Source: Zygnema cylindricum (taxonomy: Eukaryota > Streptophyta > Zygnematophyceae > Zygnematales > Zygnemataceae). From it: a stretch of DNA of 62,000 nucleotides. Positions within the stretch are counted from its first letter, which is position 1; each line of letters opens with the position of its first letter. Shown one piece after another: positions 32,351 to 43,117 of the stretch. The notes beneath the pieces were generated by a model that did no database searches, was not told where the DNA came from, and worked only from the letters and a program-made list of their open reading frames with translations. Where the stretch lies: positions 1-62,000 of the forward strand of contig JBBHKE010002248.1 of assembly GCA_037447655.1 (NCBI GenBank), read 5' to 3'. A program made the translations under genes and the position numbers.

Positions 32351-35300
32351 CTAGTCACTTTTCAATTTTAATCCACAGTTTTCTCTGCAATAAATCAACT
32401 TAGGGGAAGGCACTGCTTTTGTCATCATGTCTGCAATCATTTCTCTATCAGTTTTATGAACCAGTTTAATAATTTTATTTTCTACCTTCTCTCTGACAAA
32501 GCTTAGTCTAATATCCATATGCTTAGCTTTGAAGTGATGTTTCGGATTAGCTGCAATCGAGATAGCAGCTTGATTATCACAAAAAACATTTTGAGTTCCA
32601 GACTTCATGAACCCAAGTTCTTCAAGAAGAGATTTAACCCACATTAATTCTTTGGTGGCAGCACAGGAAGCCATGTATTCAGCCTCCATAGTGGACTGAG
32701 AAACTACTTTTTGTTGCTTGCTACTCCAACAACATGCACCGGATCCAATTTGCAACACATATCCAGTCGTACACCTCCTTAAAGGCACATCTCCATAACT
32801 GGCATCACTCCAAGTGGTGATGTCAGTGTGCTCCCCTCCCAAATGCAACCATAATTCCCTTGTCCCCACCAGATACCTCATCACCCTTTTGGCAGCCTCC
32901 CAATCTCTCTTTCTTGGTTCATTTAGATTTCTACTAAGGACACCTACAGCTGCAGCTATATCCGGACGGGTACAGTTCATAAAATAAATTAAACTGCCTA
33001 CAATCTGCCGATAAGGGATATTTTCCATAAATTTCATTTCTATCTCGTCCATCTCATCATTAATGATAAATATTCCTCCCTCTTCACTCCCTTCACTCAC
33101 TTTCTTCAAATCCATGGGAGTAGTACATACGTTTGCTTTCTCCATTTGAAAATTTTCTAGCATATTATCGATTGCTTCTTTTTTAGTGAGTCTTATAATT
33201 CTATTCCCTCTATCTCTCTCCATCTGAATTCCCAAAATGTACTTTGCTTTGCCAAGATCTTTCATATCAAAACTGCTTCTAAGATCCCGTTTTAGTTTGT
33301 TTATTTTATCTAAGGACTTGCTTAAGACCAACAAATCATCCACATAAATAGCAATAAATATTACTCCATTCTCATCCTCAAATAAATATATAGAGTGATC
33401 TGAACTAATTCTGATATACCCCAAACCGGTCAGAAATTCGTCGAGCTTTATATTCCACTGTCGCGGGGCTTGCTTAAGCCCATAGAGTGATTTTATCAGT
33501 TTGCAAACTTTGTTTTCTTCCCCACTTTCCACGAATCCTTCCGGTTGCCTCATGTAAATTTCTTCTTCCAACTCTCCGTGCAAAAAGGCAGTTTTAATAT
33601 CCATCTGGTGGATTTCCATATCCTCCACTGCGGCTATACTTAAAAGGATTCTAACAGAAGGAAATCTGACTACAGGTGCAAAGGTTTCTTCATAGTCTAT
33701 CCCCTCTTTTTGGGTATAACCTTTTGCAACTAACCTAGCTTTGTACCTCTCAATGGTATTATCCGGGTTTAATTTAAGTTTAAACACCCACTTACATCCG
33801 ATCGGTTTTCGGTCCGGTGGACAATCTACCAACTCCCATGTATTGGCTTCCATGATAGAGGCCATTTCTTCATTTATAGCTCTGATCCACCGGCTACTAT
33901 CTGGAGTGTTTATGGCCTCTAAGTATGTTTGAGGTTCATCTGGGTGAGACATCTTTGTGAGTTGGTTATTTACTTGTCTTTCTTGAAGTCGTTTACTACT
34001 TCTTCTTCCCCCTTCAAAATCGGACGCCGGTATGGAAGGCATCCTTGGGTTTCGTTTTGGGAGATTTTCAGCTTCCCTATCTTCCAATTCCGGTGTCTCA
34101 TCAAGTTCCTCATCGGTTTCCACTTCGTATTCTGGCGTTGCCTCGGATGTTGTCCTTTCCTCCTTCTCCTTTGGTAGATCTACAGATTTTTCTTTTTCTC
34201 CCTCTTCCTTCTCTTCATTTTCAAAGTCAAAGTCAGAAAACTGATCCGTTTCAAATCTGATTTTGACTTCCTTATTATATTTGAATGGATCAATGGACTT
34301 CTCTTCATTCATCACCACTATGTGTTTTACCAAAATTATATCTCTCTTTTTCAAGTCATACACTCGGTATCCTTTTGTGCTCTCATCATATCCTACAAGA
34401 TATCCTGGTTTCCCTCTTCCCTCTAACTTCCATTTAGTCTTATCGGAATCCAAACTATAGACTTGACTTCCGAACACTCTCAAACTAGACAAATCAGGCT
34501 TTCTTCCTGTCCACCTCTCGTACGGAGTTTCCTCCTTATTTGCTGAAGTTATGACTCTATTTTTGATGAAATTAGCATAGTTCATAGACTCAGCCCAAAA
34601 CTGCAGCCCTATCCTCTTATCACTTAACATACTTCTGGACATATCTCCTAAAGTTCTATTCACTCTTTCTGCTTCTCCATTTTGTTCCGGATTATAGGGA
34701 ACAATTTTCTCATGATGAATTCCTTCTTCTTTAAGATATTCTTCAAAATCCCTTGAGGTGTATTCTTTCCCATTATCACTTCTTATCTCTTTTATTGAGG
34801 TTTCATGTAGCTTTTCACTCCATACTTTATACTCTTTGAAACATCTTAATACCTTTGACTTATGTCTGAGAAAGTATACCTTCGTGTATCTAGACCAATC
34901 ATCTGTGATAGTTAACATCCATCTCTTCCCCCCATGTGAAGCATACCTAGCAGGTCCCCAAACATCAGTGTGAACTAGATCTAATACTTTCTCTCTCCTA
35001 AATGTGGTTGCCTTTGGAAATGGAAGTCTATGAATCTTCCCTTGGGCACATCCACTACAATCATCAAAGGTCTCATCATCTTCAAAAGTAATACCCTCCA
35101 CTATTCCCTTTTTCTTCATTTTCTTTAATCTATCTAGATGCACATGCCCCAACCTTTTATGCCAAAGCATCATCTCACTTGCACACAAGTAGAGAACACT
35201 CTTTTCATTGCAAAGTACAATTCTGAACATTCCTTGACTGCCCTTCTCGGCTATGAAATAAACCTCATTATCAAAGCTTGCTGTGAAGATTCCTTTCCTA

Positions 35301-36256
35301 GTTCCTGTTTCAAACTCCTTTTCATCTAGGACAGCTGTTGAGACTAGGTTCTTGCTAAGTTGTGGAATGTAAAGAACGTCTGAGAGTGTTACAATTGAGG
35401 CCTTTCCATCAACTAGAACCTTCAAGTCAACAGTTCCAACAAGACTTGTGGTTTCTACTCTACCATCTCCGTACTCTATCTCAACTGTTGGGATCTTTCT
35501 CAGTTTAGTGAACCACCGCTTATCTTTGCACATATGCATTGAAGCCCCTGAGTCTATGATCCACCCATCCTCGGGTGGATCCCTCTTACCTCCGAAAGCA
35601 CACTTTTGTCTCCGTGGAATGTCGACATGCTTTTCAGTGTTTTTCGGATTAAGGAGAAGCTCCTCAAGCTCCTCTTCAGGTTCAGTTTTTTCTTCCACTT
35701 CCTCATCAAGAACTTGAGTCAGGAAAGCCTTTTTCTTTCCTCCGTCCTTTGAGGTTCCTTGACCATCTTTCAGTCGAAGATCTGCAAGTCTGACACAATC
35801 TGCCATATAGTGTCCCGGTTTCTTGCAGAAGTGACATAATCCTCCTCGAGAAGTTCCTCTCCCGTGTCTATCAAATCTGCCACCTCCTTGTCCTCTTCCA
35901 CCAAAGTTTCGATAGGGATCTTTCCCTCTCTCCTCATCACGCTTCCGCCAATCAGCTCCTACAGACAATGCTTGAACACTTGGACTCCCTCTCCTAAGCT
36001 CTATGGTGCTTTCTTTCACTAAAATCATTCCCACTGTGTCATCCCAATTCCAGTTGCTATCTCCCATGTCCTGCAATCGGTTAATGCTATTCTCATACTC
36101 TTCAAGTAGTTTCATCATTAATATGTTCACTCTTTTTCTCTCGGACCATGAGTTACCTGCACTCTCTAACTCTCCAAATAATGCTCCTAAATCATTGCAA
36201 TAATTATTCATACTTCCTCCTTTATAAGTATAATATGCAATCTTATCTTCGGCCAA
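32351..36256 (-). CDS. Element D Gag C-terminus plus complete Pol polyprotein (1301 residues, follows an in-frame TAG)
   Basis: The frame begins right after a TAG (36257-36259); its first codon is TTG, so it is probably not an independent ORF but the continuation of gag. Domains: Gag core 1-110; CCHC knuckle CHFCKKPGHYMADC 141-154; protease DSGA 235-238; integrase zinc H366, H371, C400, C403; integrase core D431 (HTDVWGP), D494 (RSDNG), E530 (NGEAER); RT first Asp D886 (QMDIKTAF) and YVDD 971-974; RNase H D1151 (WSDASYG), E191-type Glu at about 1191-1193 (MEAEYMA), D1227 (FCDNQ). The order protease-integrase-RT-RNase H is diagnostic of Ty1/copia. No frameshift in 3.9 kb. All catalytic residues are visible, so the element may have been active recently. 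Confidence 0.95.
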   Translation of the reverse strand: MAEDKIAYYTYKGGSMNNYCNDLGALFGELESAGNSWSERKRVNILMMKLLEEYENSINRLQDMGDSNWNWDDTVGMILVKESTIELRRGSPSVQALSVGADWRKRDEERGKDPYRNFGGRGQGGGRFDRHGRGTSRGGLCHFCKKPGHYMADCVRLADLRLKDGQGTSKDGGKKKAFLTQVLDEEVEEKTEPEEELEELLLNPKNTEKHVDIPRRQKCAFGGKRDPPEDGWIIDSGASMHMCKDKRWFTKLRKIPTVEIEYGDGRVETTSLVGTVDLKVLVDGKASIVTLSDVLYIPQLSKNLVSTAVLDEKEFETGTRKGIFTASFDNEVYFIAEKGSQGMFRIVLCNEKSVLYLCASEMMLWHKRLGHVHLDRLKKMKKKGIVEGITFEDDETFDDCSGCAQGKIHRLPFPKATTFRREKVLDLVHTDVWGPARYASHGGKRWMLTITDDWSRYTKVYFLRHKSKVLRCFKEYKVWSEKLHETSIKEIRSDNGKEYTSRDFEEYLKEEGIHHEKIVPYNPEQNGEAERVNRTLGDMSRSMLSDKRIGLQFWAESMNYANFIKNRVITSANKEETPYERWTGRKPDLSSLRVFGSQVYSLDSDKTKWKLEGRGKPGYLVGYDESTKGYRVYDLKKRDIILVKHIVVMNEEKSIDPFKYNKEVKIRFETDQFSDFDFENEEKEEGEKEKSVDLPKEKEERTTSEATPEYEVETDEELDETPELEDREAENLPKRNPRMPSIPASDFEGGRRSSKRLQERQVNNQLTKMSHPDEPQTYLEAINTPDSSRWIRAINEEMASIMEANTWELVDCPPDRKPIGCKWVFKLKLNPDNTIERYKARLVAKGYTQKEGIDYEETFAPVVRFPSVRILLSIAAVEDMEIHQMDIKTAFLHGELEEEIYMRQPEGFVESGEENKVCKLIKSLYGLKQAPRQWNIKLDEFLTGLGYIRISSDHSIYLFEDENGVIFIAIYVDDLLVLSKSLDKINKLKRDLRSSFDMKDLGKAKYILGIQMERDRGNRIIRLTKKEAIDNMLENFQMEKANVCTTPMDLKKVSEGSEEGGIFIINDEMDEIEMKFMENIPYRQIVGSLIYFMNCTRPDIAAAVGVLSRNLNEPRKRDWEAAKRVMRYLVGTRELWLHLGGEHTDITTWSDASYGDVPLRRCTTGYVLQIGSGACCWSSKQQKVVSQSTMEAEYMASCAATKELMWVKSLLEELGFMKSGTQNVFCDNQAAISIAANPKHHFKAKHMDIRLSFVREKVENKIIKLVHKTDREMIADMMTKAVPSPKLIYCRENCGLKLKSD

Positions 36257-36787
36257 CTATTGTTGCTGCAATGATCCACTCTTATATTTGTTAACTAGTG
36301 ATATCCAAATCTGAGATGACGATTTGACATGCATAAGGGGAATGGCAATGCCCTTCGCTACACTTTTAAGAATTAAGAGCTTAGCAACCTTGTCTTTGTA
36401 GTTCCACTTTTCATACTCTGATCTTTCGGTCTGAACCCTTGTCGCCGTTTTTGGTGGTGCTGCTGCCGGTATCGCCTTCGGCAATGGTGTTACTTGAGTT
36501 GCAACTCCTTCCTTTTCTCCTTCCATGACAATCTCTTCTCCTTCCTCATCTTCTTCCTCGGTGATAGTGGCAGCTGTTCCACCAACTGTAGAGGCGGAGG
36601 TGCCAGAAAAACGTGTCCCTCCAAACCCAGGTGGAGGTGGGCATCGAATTTGTCCAGACACTATGCCCCATAGATGCTTCTCAAATAGTTCTCCCTCCAT
36701 CATCATTTCCCAATAAAGAAAGTGTGATCCATCAAATATGGGCACCCTAGAGGGTGGGCCCATAACCTGAAATTCTGTGGTCTCCAT
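36257..36787 (-). CDS. Element D Gag N-terminal ORF (176 residues)
   Basis: ATG at 36787 lies 20 bp inside the 5' LTR. The ORF reads METTEFQ in the LTR, then VMGPPSR through the primer-binding site, then VPIFDGSHFLYWEMMMEGEL, a Pro/Gly and acidic linker, and SEYEKWNYKDKVAKLLILKS...LMHVKSSSQIWISLVNKYKSG, typical of copia Gag helices. It ends at TAG 36257-36259 in the middle of the Gag domain, before the knuckle. The next codon continues the same homology (TYKGG motif), so a complete Gag needs readthrough of, or repair of, this codon. Related copies B and E have a TAG three codons earlier. Confidence 0.9.
   Translation of the reverse strand: METTEFQVMGPPSRVPIFDGSHFLYWEMMMEGELFEKHLWGIVSGQIRCPPPPGFGGTRFSGTSASTVGGTAATITEEEDEEGEEIVMEGEKEGVATQVTPLPKAIPAAAPPKTATRVQTERSEYEKWNYKDKVAKLLILKSVAKGIAIPLMHVKSSSQIWISLVNKYKSGSLQQQ
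36753..36767 (-). promoter_or_regulatory. Primer-binding site of element D (initiator Met tRNA anticodon arm)
   Basis: Minus-strand GGTTATGGGCCCACC directly abuts the 5' LTR. It is complementary over 15 bases to GGTGGGCCCATAACC, the anticodon stem-loop of plant-type initiator Met tRNA (known tRNA sequence, recalled). Drosophila copia is known to use this internal region through a cleaved half-tRNA. Identical 15 bases occur in E (54091-54105). Confidence 0.8.
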
Positions 36788-37657
36788 TGACCCACAGAAT
36801 GAGCAGCCTATGTAAAGCCTCTAGGATAATATTTGCCCCTTCTACTTTCCCGCTGAATAAGCGCCGCCCAGGCACACAAATATTTTTACCACTCTCACCC
36901 TTGTGAGGATAAGACTCCCCTGAGTCAAACGCAAAAAGAATCACTGAATTTGCTCACCCGAGCAGTAAGTTATGGCTGGTCAAAGATGACCTTTATAGTT
37001 ACAAGCTCTCTTAGAGAGAGAGGTACCTAAATATTACTAAGTCTCGGTCTGCCTACTCACGACTACCTACTATTAAACCCTAGTCCAATAGGAACACTAT
37101 AAAGTACAAGAAGGTACAATGGGCGATGTACTTATTGTACAACCATTGTACGACAAGGTTTACAAGGTGACACCTGTCATATCGGAAGCCATGGTTCCTC
37201 CTCCCATCTTCTCCGGTATCAAATAATGTGGCGCCACGTGGCACCGCGTGACGCTATATCCGTATGCCGCCAAAAAGCTCACTTCGCGTGGCGGCTTTAA
37301 TGCCGCCCGTCCGATCAAAACATATTTTACACGGTTCAGATTCGCGTACATGCAGAAATTGCTCCTTTTGGTTAGTCTGCTGTTAATTAGCTGTTTCGTT
37401 AATGTTTATATATTTATGAAACCCGTCACGTGTATCGTTTCGTAACGCCTTAATGGTTAAGGCGTTAGGCTATAAAGAATCTAGAGGTCATAGGTCAAAT
37501 CTAGACCTAGGCATTATTTTAGCCAAAATACCCTAAACTGCAAAAACTGCCACTTTCTAAATATGGCGGCAGCCATGGCGCGCTTTTGATCCTTACTCTC
37601 TTTCTTTAAAACAAAAATAAAATAGGGAAGTGAACTATTAATTACCTCCTTTCTACA
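36768..37657 (-). repeat. 5' LTR of element D
   Basis: 890 bp, from TGTAGAAAGG (37657) to ATTTCA (36768). It contains a perfect 10 bp hairpin AACGCCTTAA-TGG-TTAAGGCGTT at 37443-37465 within the tRNA-like module (37440-37508). The last 20 bp encode METTEFQ of gag. Confidence 0.93.
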
Positions 37658-39485
37658 TCAACCATGGCAGAAAAAATTAGACTGCTACGGAGACTCTCAC
37701 ACACATCATACTACGAAACGATGTCAATGTCACAAAACATTTCCCAAAACCTAGCCATGGTAGAATCAACAAAAATTTACCTTCATACACACACGAAAAT
37801 CTCAAATTTTATCTCATGTCACTTCCCTATAGACTTGAACCGGTTCTCACCTCATTAGAGAGCCACAGATGGGAGGAGCCGAAGTGGGATGACGTGGTGA
37901 AAGAGCTAATAGTTGTAGTACGCTCCCCCGAGGTGGTGATGCCCTCGAGGAGGAACGTGACATCAAGGAGAAGAATGGTCAGAGGTCTGATCAATTAAGT
38001 GGTGATAGGGTAAAGACCAAGCAAATTAGTCAGAACTCAAATCACAAGGATTTTGTGTGCCAAATGAGCATTCAGATCACAAACAAACATGATCAAAGCA
38101 GAGAGGAGACAGAGTAGATAGCAGTGGAGGAGAGGAAAATCAAGACAGAGAAACCTCTCATGACCTTATATTAGACCACACTCCAGACTGCATCATGATC
38201 TCGAACAAAAGCCTCTTTTTTGACAGCAGATGCTCAGAAAAGAGAAGGTCTGCCATGACGGCACAAAAAAGGAGAACACGAACTTACCAAATTTGGGGAA
38301 CCATCCGAAGAGATTCATCTAGATAATCGGCAAAGGCACACTAACACGCGATAATTTCGTTTTCGATATATTGAAGCGATTTATCAATTATCGGGTACCT
38401 AAAATTCGATATATATCGAAATCGGCAAAAGGTCCTCGATACCCAACACTATAAAAAATAGCCAAAAGAAACTAAAAAATCTGCCAAAATATTGGAAATG
38501 ATACTTTACACAAACTACAGCACCATAAAAAAAGGGTCGGTCAGACGACCAAGATTTAATCTCACAATTGCTCCAAATATCGCCTTCCTACACTGAAATC
38601 ACAATTTTGGCCGAAAACTAAAGTACTAACCGTACTATAATTGCCAGCTAATATCTTTCGCACGCTTACAACCTGGCATGGCGTTAAAATTATCAGTTCC
38701 TGCTAGGTCGTACTGTTTTCTTTATCTCCGTACATATATTCAGTATATGTGTCCACGTCCTTTTAACGTTTTACAATTCCGAAGTTCGTCGGTTCAACCA
38801 CACATTAAATTCTCGTCCGTACCATAAACCGTACACTTCAAAACATCACAGCTGGACTTCGTACGATGCCAAGCAGTTAAGCAGGAGGCCTAGCAAAGAC
38901 TCACAACATTGACCGTACACACGTACCCACGTTAATGTACAAAAAGTTAGTACTTTATAAAACGGCAAAAACAAGTCATTATATTTTTCAAAGAAAAGAT
39001 TTTATTTCCAATAACGCGATGGTAATACCATCAAAGTACAAAACATGATTGTCACTAAAAATTATTGATGACCAAAAAAGGTTAGAGACCAAAATCCTAA
39101 AGGACTAAAAACACAACAAAAATGCATGATAAGCCTAAAAGGAAAGGAAGAAAGCATGTACAACAAAACCATGTTAATGAAACACTACAAACTAACCTAG
39201 CCACTAAAGTCTCAAACTACGCCCAACTAAAGATCAAAACTATGGATATCGTCTCTATGCGCCAAGTGGCGCCGCGGTAAGTCTCGCAGCCCTCATCCAT
39301 TAGTCACCACTGTGCTCTGTCGAATAACGGCCGAAGCTTGGGAACGTTGAAGGGCAACAGAGATGCGTTGGTGGTAGAAAGCCGACATGAGAGTTGGAGA
39401 AGGGCTACCAGACCCTTTGACTTCGAAAGATCGTCGAGCGCAATCGCGCAAAAAGTTGTCGAAAGACGAGTCTAAGGTCCAAAAT
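37658..39485. other. Non-element stretch between D and K
   Basis: It begins with the TCAAC target duplication. No recognisable protein. A run of ATATATCG-type strings lies near 38370-38440, and the 39230-39480 part is more GC-rich. Short open frames are of chance length. AAAAT at 39481-39485 would be K's left target duplication. Confidence 0.45.
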
Positions 39486-40491
39486 TGCAATTCTTTGTCC
39501 TCCATTGGACTACAGAATATAAGAAGCCTCTGGATAGTTATTTGCTAACCCACTTTCAATGGCAACCACTGCTACCCAAGAAGATAAGCAGACAATTTGA
39601 CTGCACCCTTGTGCAGCCTGGACTCCCCTGCGTTAGTAGGAAAATGAATCTCTGAAAACGCCCAACCAAGCGATACGTTATGAGGCAGTAAAAATGCCAA
39701 TTTGTACAAACTCTTAAAGAGAGAGGTGACTACCTACCAAAATTTTCTAAGTCCTGATTCCCTCAAATAACTCCTATCTACTAAAGTACAGACCAATCAG
39801 AATACTGTACCGTACCAAAAAGTACTACTGCCGGTGTACCTTTTGTACAACCTATGTACGACAAGGCTATTAAGCGGACGCGTGTCCACTTTTCACTCGT
39901 CCGTACGTTCCTCGGAATTCTCGCGACCGAATGTTATCTCTCCACGTGGCACCAAGTCATGCCACGTCACTAAACGCCAAAGTGACCATCCCGGGATCCC
40001 GGCGATGATGTGCGTCGTCGGATATGAACCAAAACGCAATCTCAGCCGTCATAAATACTTGCGTGGTATCCGTTTCAAAATAGTATCGTACTTCGTACTT
40101 TTACAAAACTGTATCTATGCATGTTGTGTATAGTTTCAGTTAAATGAATTTATTCACTCCTAAATAAATATATATCTATCATACCCTATAGCATTTAGCA
40201 TTGGTCCTAGTCTAATAGGATAAAGATGACAGTTACCAGCTAACCTGACGGACGGCAGGTACCGAGATCAAGTCTTGGGTCCGTCAGGTATCTTTTTAGT
40301 AACCTACTAAAAATAACTGCCTGTTAAACTAAGTCAGCCATGGTTCAACCACCCTCTCTATCCTTCAATGACTACAACAAGTATGGGGGCTAGAGAGAGG
40401 AGGTGGAGGCAGGCTGTCCGTACTTTTCTTTTCCTTTTATACCAATATATTTATACCTAGAAAATACTCTAGAAATCTATTAATTTCTACA
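39486..40491 (-). repeat. 3' LTR of element K
   Basis: From TGTAGAAATTAATAG (40491, after the polypurine tract at 40492-40503) down to TGCAATTC at 39486. Matches G and E LTRs block by block, including CTGCACCCTTGTGCAG near 39602 and the hairpin with ACTACAACAAGTATGGGGG near 40370. A tRNA-like stretch lies at 40205-40285. Confidence 0.8.
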
Positions 40492-42094
40492 CTCCCCTGA
40501 TTTTTTAGTCTAATTTTAACTTCAGTTTTAGTCCACATTTTTCTCTGCAATATTTCAATTTAGGAGAGGGCACTAGTTTTGTCATCATATCAGCCACCAT
40601 TTCCTCATCAGATTTATATACAAGATTCACAATCTTATTCTCAAATATTCCCTCACAAAATTTAATCTTATGTCCATATGCTTAGCTTTGAAATGATGTT
40701 TTGGATTAGCTGCAATTGCAATGGCACCTTGATTTTCACAAAACACTTCATGCACTCCCTCCTTCATATACCCCAACTCTTGTAACAAGGACTTGACCCA
40801 CATCAATTATTTCACATCAGAACAAGAGGCCATGTACTCAGCCTCTATAGTAGACTGAGCCACCACCTTTTGTTGCTTACTGCTTTAAAAGCATGCACCT
40901 TCCCCCGCATACAACACATACCCAGAAGTGCATCTTCTAATAGGTGCGTCCCCATAACTGGCATCACTCCAAGTAGTGATGTCAGTGTGCTCTCCTCCCA
41001 AATGTAACCATAACTCTCTAGTTCCCACCAAATATCTCATGACTCTCTTGGCTGCCTCCAGTCTCTCTTCCTAGGATCATTAAAACTCTTGTTGAGTACT
41101 CCAATTGCTGCTGATATGTCCGGCCTGGTACAGCCCATAAAATAGATCAAGCTTCCTACAACCTGTCTATAAGGGATAGACTTCATAAACTCTCTCTCCT
41201 TTGGGCTCATCTGATCGTCTAAGATCATCACTCCTCCTTCTACACTCCCATCACTTACTTTTTACAAGTCCATGAGAGTGGTACAACTGTTAGCCTTTTC
41301 CATTTGGAATTTCTCAAGCATATTACCTATTCCTTCTTTCTGAGTAAGTCTGATAATCTTTTTCCCCCTATCTCTCTCCATTTGGATCCCCAAAATGTAT
41401 CTTGCCTTACCTAAATCCTTCATATCAAATCTGCTTTCTAAGATCTATCTTTAGCCTATTAATCGTTTCAAAAGATTTACTCGACACAAGCAGATCATCC
41501 ACATAAGTTGTAATAAAAATGACACTATTCTCATCTTCAAACATATAGATAGAATGGTCAGAGTCTATCCGGATGTATCCCAGACCAGTGAGAAACTCAT
41601 CTAGTTTTTTATTCCACTGTCGGGGAGCATGCTTAAATCCATACAAGGACTTAATGAGCTTGTAGACTATGCTCTCTTCCCCATTATCCACGAATCCCAC
41701 TTGTTACCGCATGAAGATTTCTTCCTCTAAGCCACCATTGAGAAATGTGGTCTTAATATCCATGTGATGAATTTCCATGTCTTCCGCTGCTGTTAGACTA
41801 AGGAGAATCCTTACTGATGGGAACCGAACAACTGGAGCAAACGTCTCCTCATCGTCAATCCCCTCTTTTTGGGTGAACCCTTTTGCTACCAAACGAGCCT
41901 TATATCTCTTAATAGTATTATCTGGGTTCAGTTTTAGTTTAAACACATATTTACATCCAATCAGTTTTTCAATTAGGAAGACTGTCCGATAGTTCCCAAG
42001 TATTTGCTTCCATGATAGAGGCCATCTCATCATTTATGGCTCTAATCCATCTATCTTTCACCAGACTGTTTACAGCCTCCGAGTATGACTAAGG
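40492..42094 (-). pseudogene. Element K RT and RNase H relic
   Basis: Read from 42094 down: [45 protein letters not shown], then a stop near 41706, IVYKLIKSLYGFKHAPRQWN, YVDD (about 41495-41506), a frameshift near 41430, YILGIQMERDRG, IPYRQVVGSLIYFM, CTRPDISAAIGVL, and another frameshift near 41065. RNase H follows: TWSDASYGDAP, AQSTIEAEYMASC, VFCENQGA (Glu where D has Asp-Asn), ending near 40560. Interrupted by L at 42094/42095, with the rest at 45248-46020. Clearly dead. Confidence 0.85.
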
Positions 42095-43117
42095 TGTTTT
42101 TTTGGAAACCTTGAGTCCTCTTTTTATCTTGCTGCTATATTGCCATGCTGCGCTAAGTCTGACATCGCAGCTGGAAACCTTGAGTACTACTCATGCTGCT
42201 ATTCTGCTATGCTACAGTGACCTGACATCGCAGCTGCGCTGCTCTAATATCACAGCTGCGTTGACAAGTCATAGCATTCAGAACAGTCACAGCAATCATA
42301 GCAGTCACAGTAGTGTCAAAGCAGCTATAGCAGTCTGCGCAAGAAAAGTGTTATGAACTTTAGTCAGTTTGTGTGAAGATAAATTGACGGGGATATAATT
42401 TAGTGAGTATGGAACTTCAAAGGGAGTACACAGATTAGGTGCACATCAAGCACACGTGTCGGTCTGTGAGAAAGTCAAGATTGGTTGTTCTAGAAAGAAA
42501 GGTACAGTTTCATTTGAGGACCGAAGTTACACGTGGGGGTTCATCTTCAGTGACGAACAATATGCGAACAGTGGATAGAGTCCGCCAACATTTTGAAAGA
42601 GAACTCTTGACAGCGCCGTCATTTCAGCAGACGAACTTTGACCGCGAACTATTTTACTTTAGCGGTTGTGCGCTCCTTGATCATTGTAATTATTTTGTGT
42701 ACGGTTGACGGCGAGGGTTTTGTTTTGATGAAGATTAGTGTACTGATCGACCATGGGAATTATGGTACGGCGTGATCGATTAAAGGATCACTTATATATG
42801 TAGAAATTAAATTAATTTTAGGAAGTATGATTTTTGTATGGAAAATTGCGAAGCAATTTTTGAGTGTCTTTGAATTATAAGATCATTGTGATCTTTTGGC
42901 AGAACCTTGGGAAATTATGCACGTTGTCTCTTTGGTGTATATTTTACATTGTGGCAAATTTGCATACCTAGTGTGTGTCTCATTTGTTTGAGACTTCATT
43001 GTGAAGTTGGTTCTCTTTGGGATTTTGTGAGAGTTTCCTCTTTGTGTAATTGTTTGCAATGACAACTACTAGTGCTTCTTCATCTTCATCAGGGTCACAA
43101 GTCGCTTCAAATCAACA
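42095..43117 (+). repeat. 5' LTR of element L
   Basis: Begins TGTTTTTTTGGAAACC, ends AAATCAACA. It contains tandem-like GCAGTCACAGTAG / CATAGCAGTCACAG strings (42280-42340). A gag ATG at 43059 in the last 60 bp gives MTTTSASSSSSGSQVASNQ, and the frame runs into HVTGPPSR beyond the LTR. Confidence 0.85.

Larger units (their letters stand above)
31447..37657 (-). mobile_element. Element D, nearly intact family 2 copia retrotransposon (6.2 kb)
   Basis: LTRs 36768-37657 (5') and 31447-32337 (3') differ at roughly 20 positions by eye. Flanks are perfect TCAAC duplications (31442-31446, 37658-37662). The primer-binding site abuts the 5' LTR and a polypurine tract abuts the 3' LTR. All protein domains are present in one frame, broken by one TAG. 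It is the youngest-looking and most complete element here, and the best reference for naming parts of B, E, G, K and N. Confidence 0.96.

Noticed and set aside
31364-37858. A frame of about 90 codons that would be continuous across the D insertion site
   Set aside because: Length is within chance expectation for this much sequence; no motif or composition signal supports a gene.
39293-39505. Minus-strand 70-codon frame beside K's LTR
   Set aside because: Its first codons lie inside the LTR and the remainder matches no gag or host family; likely chance.
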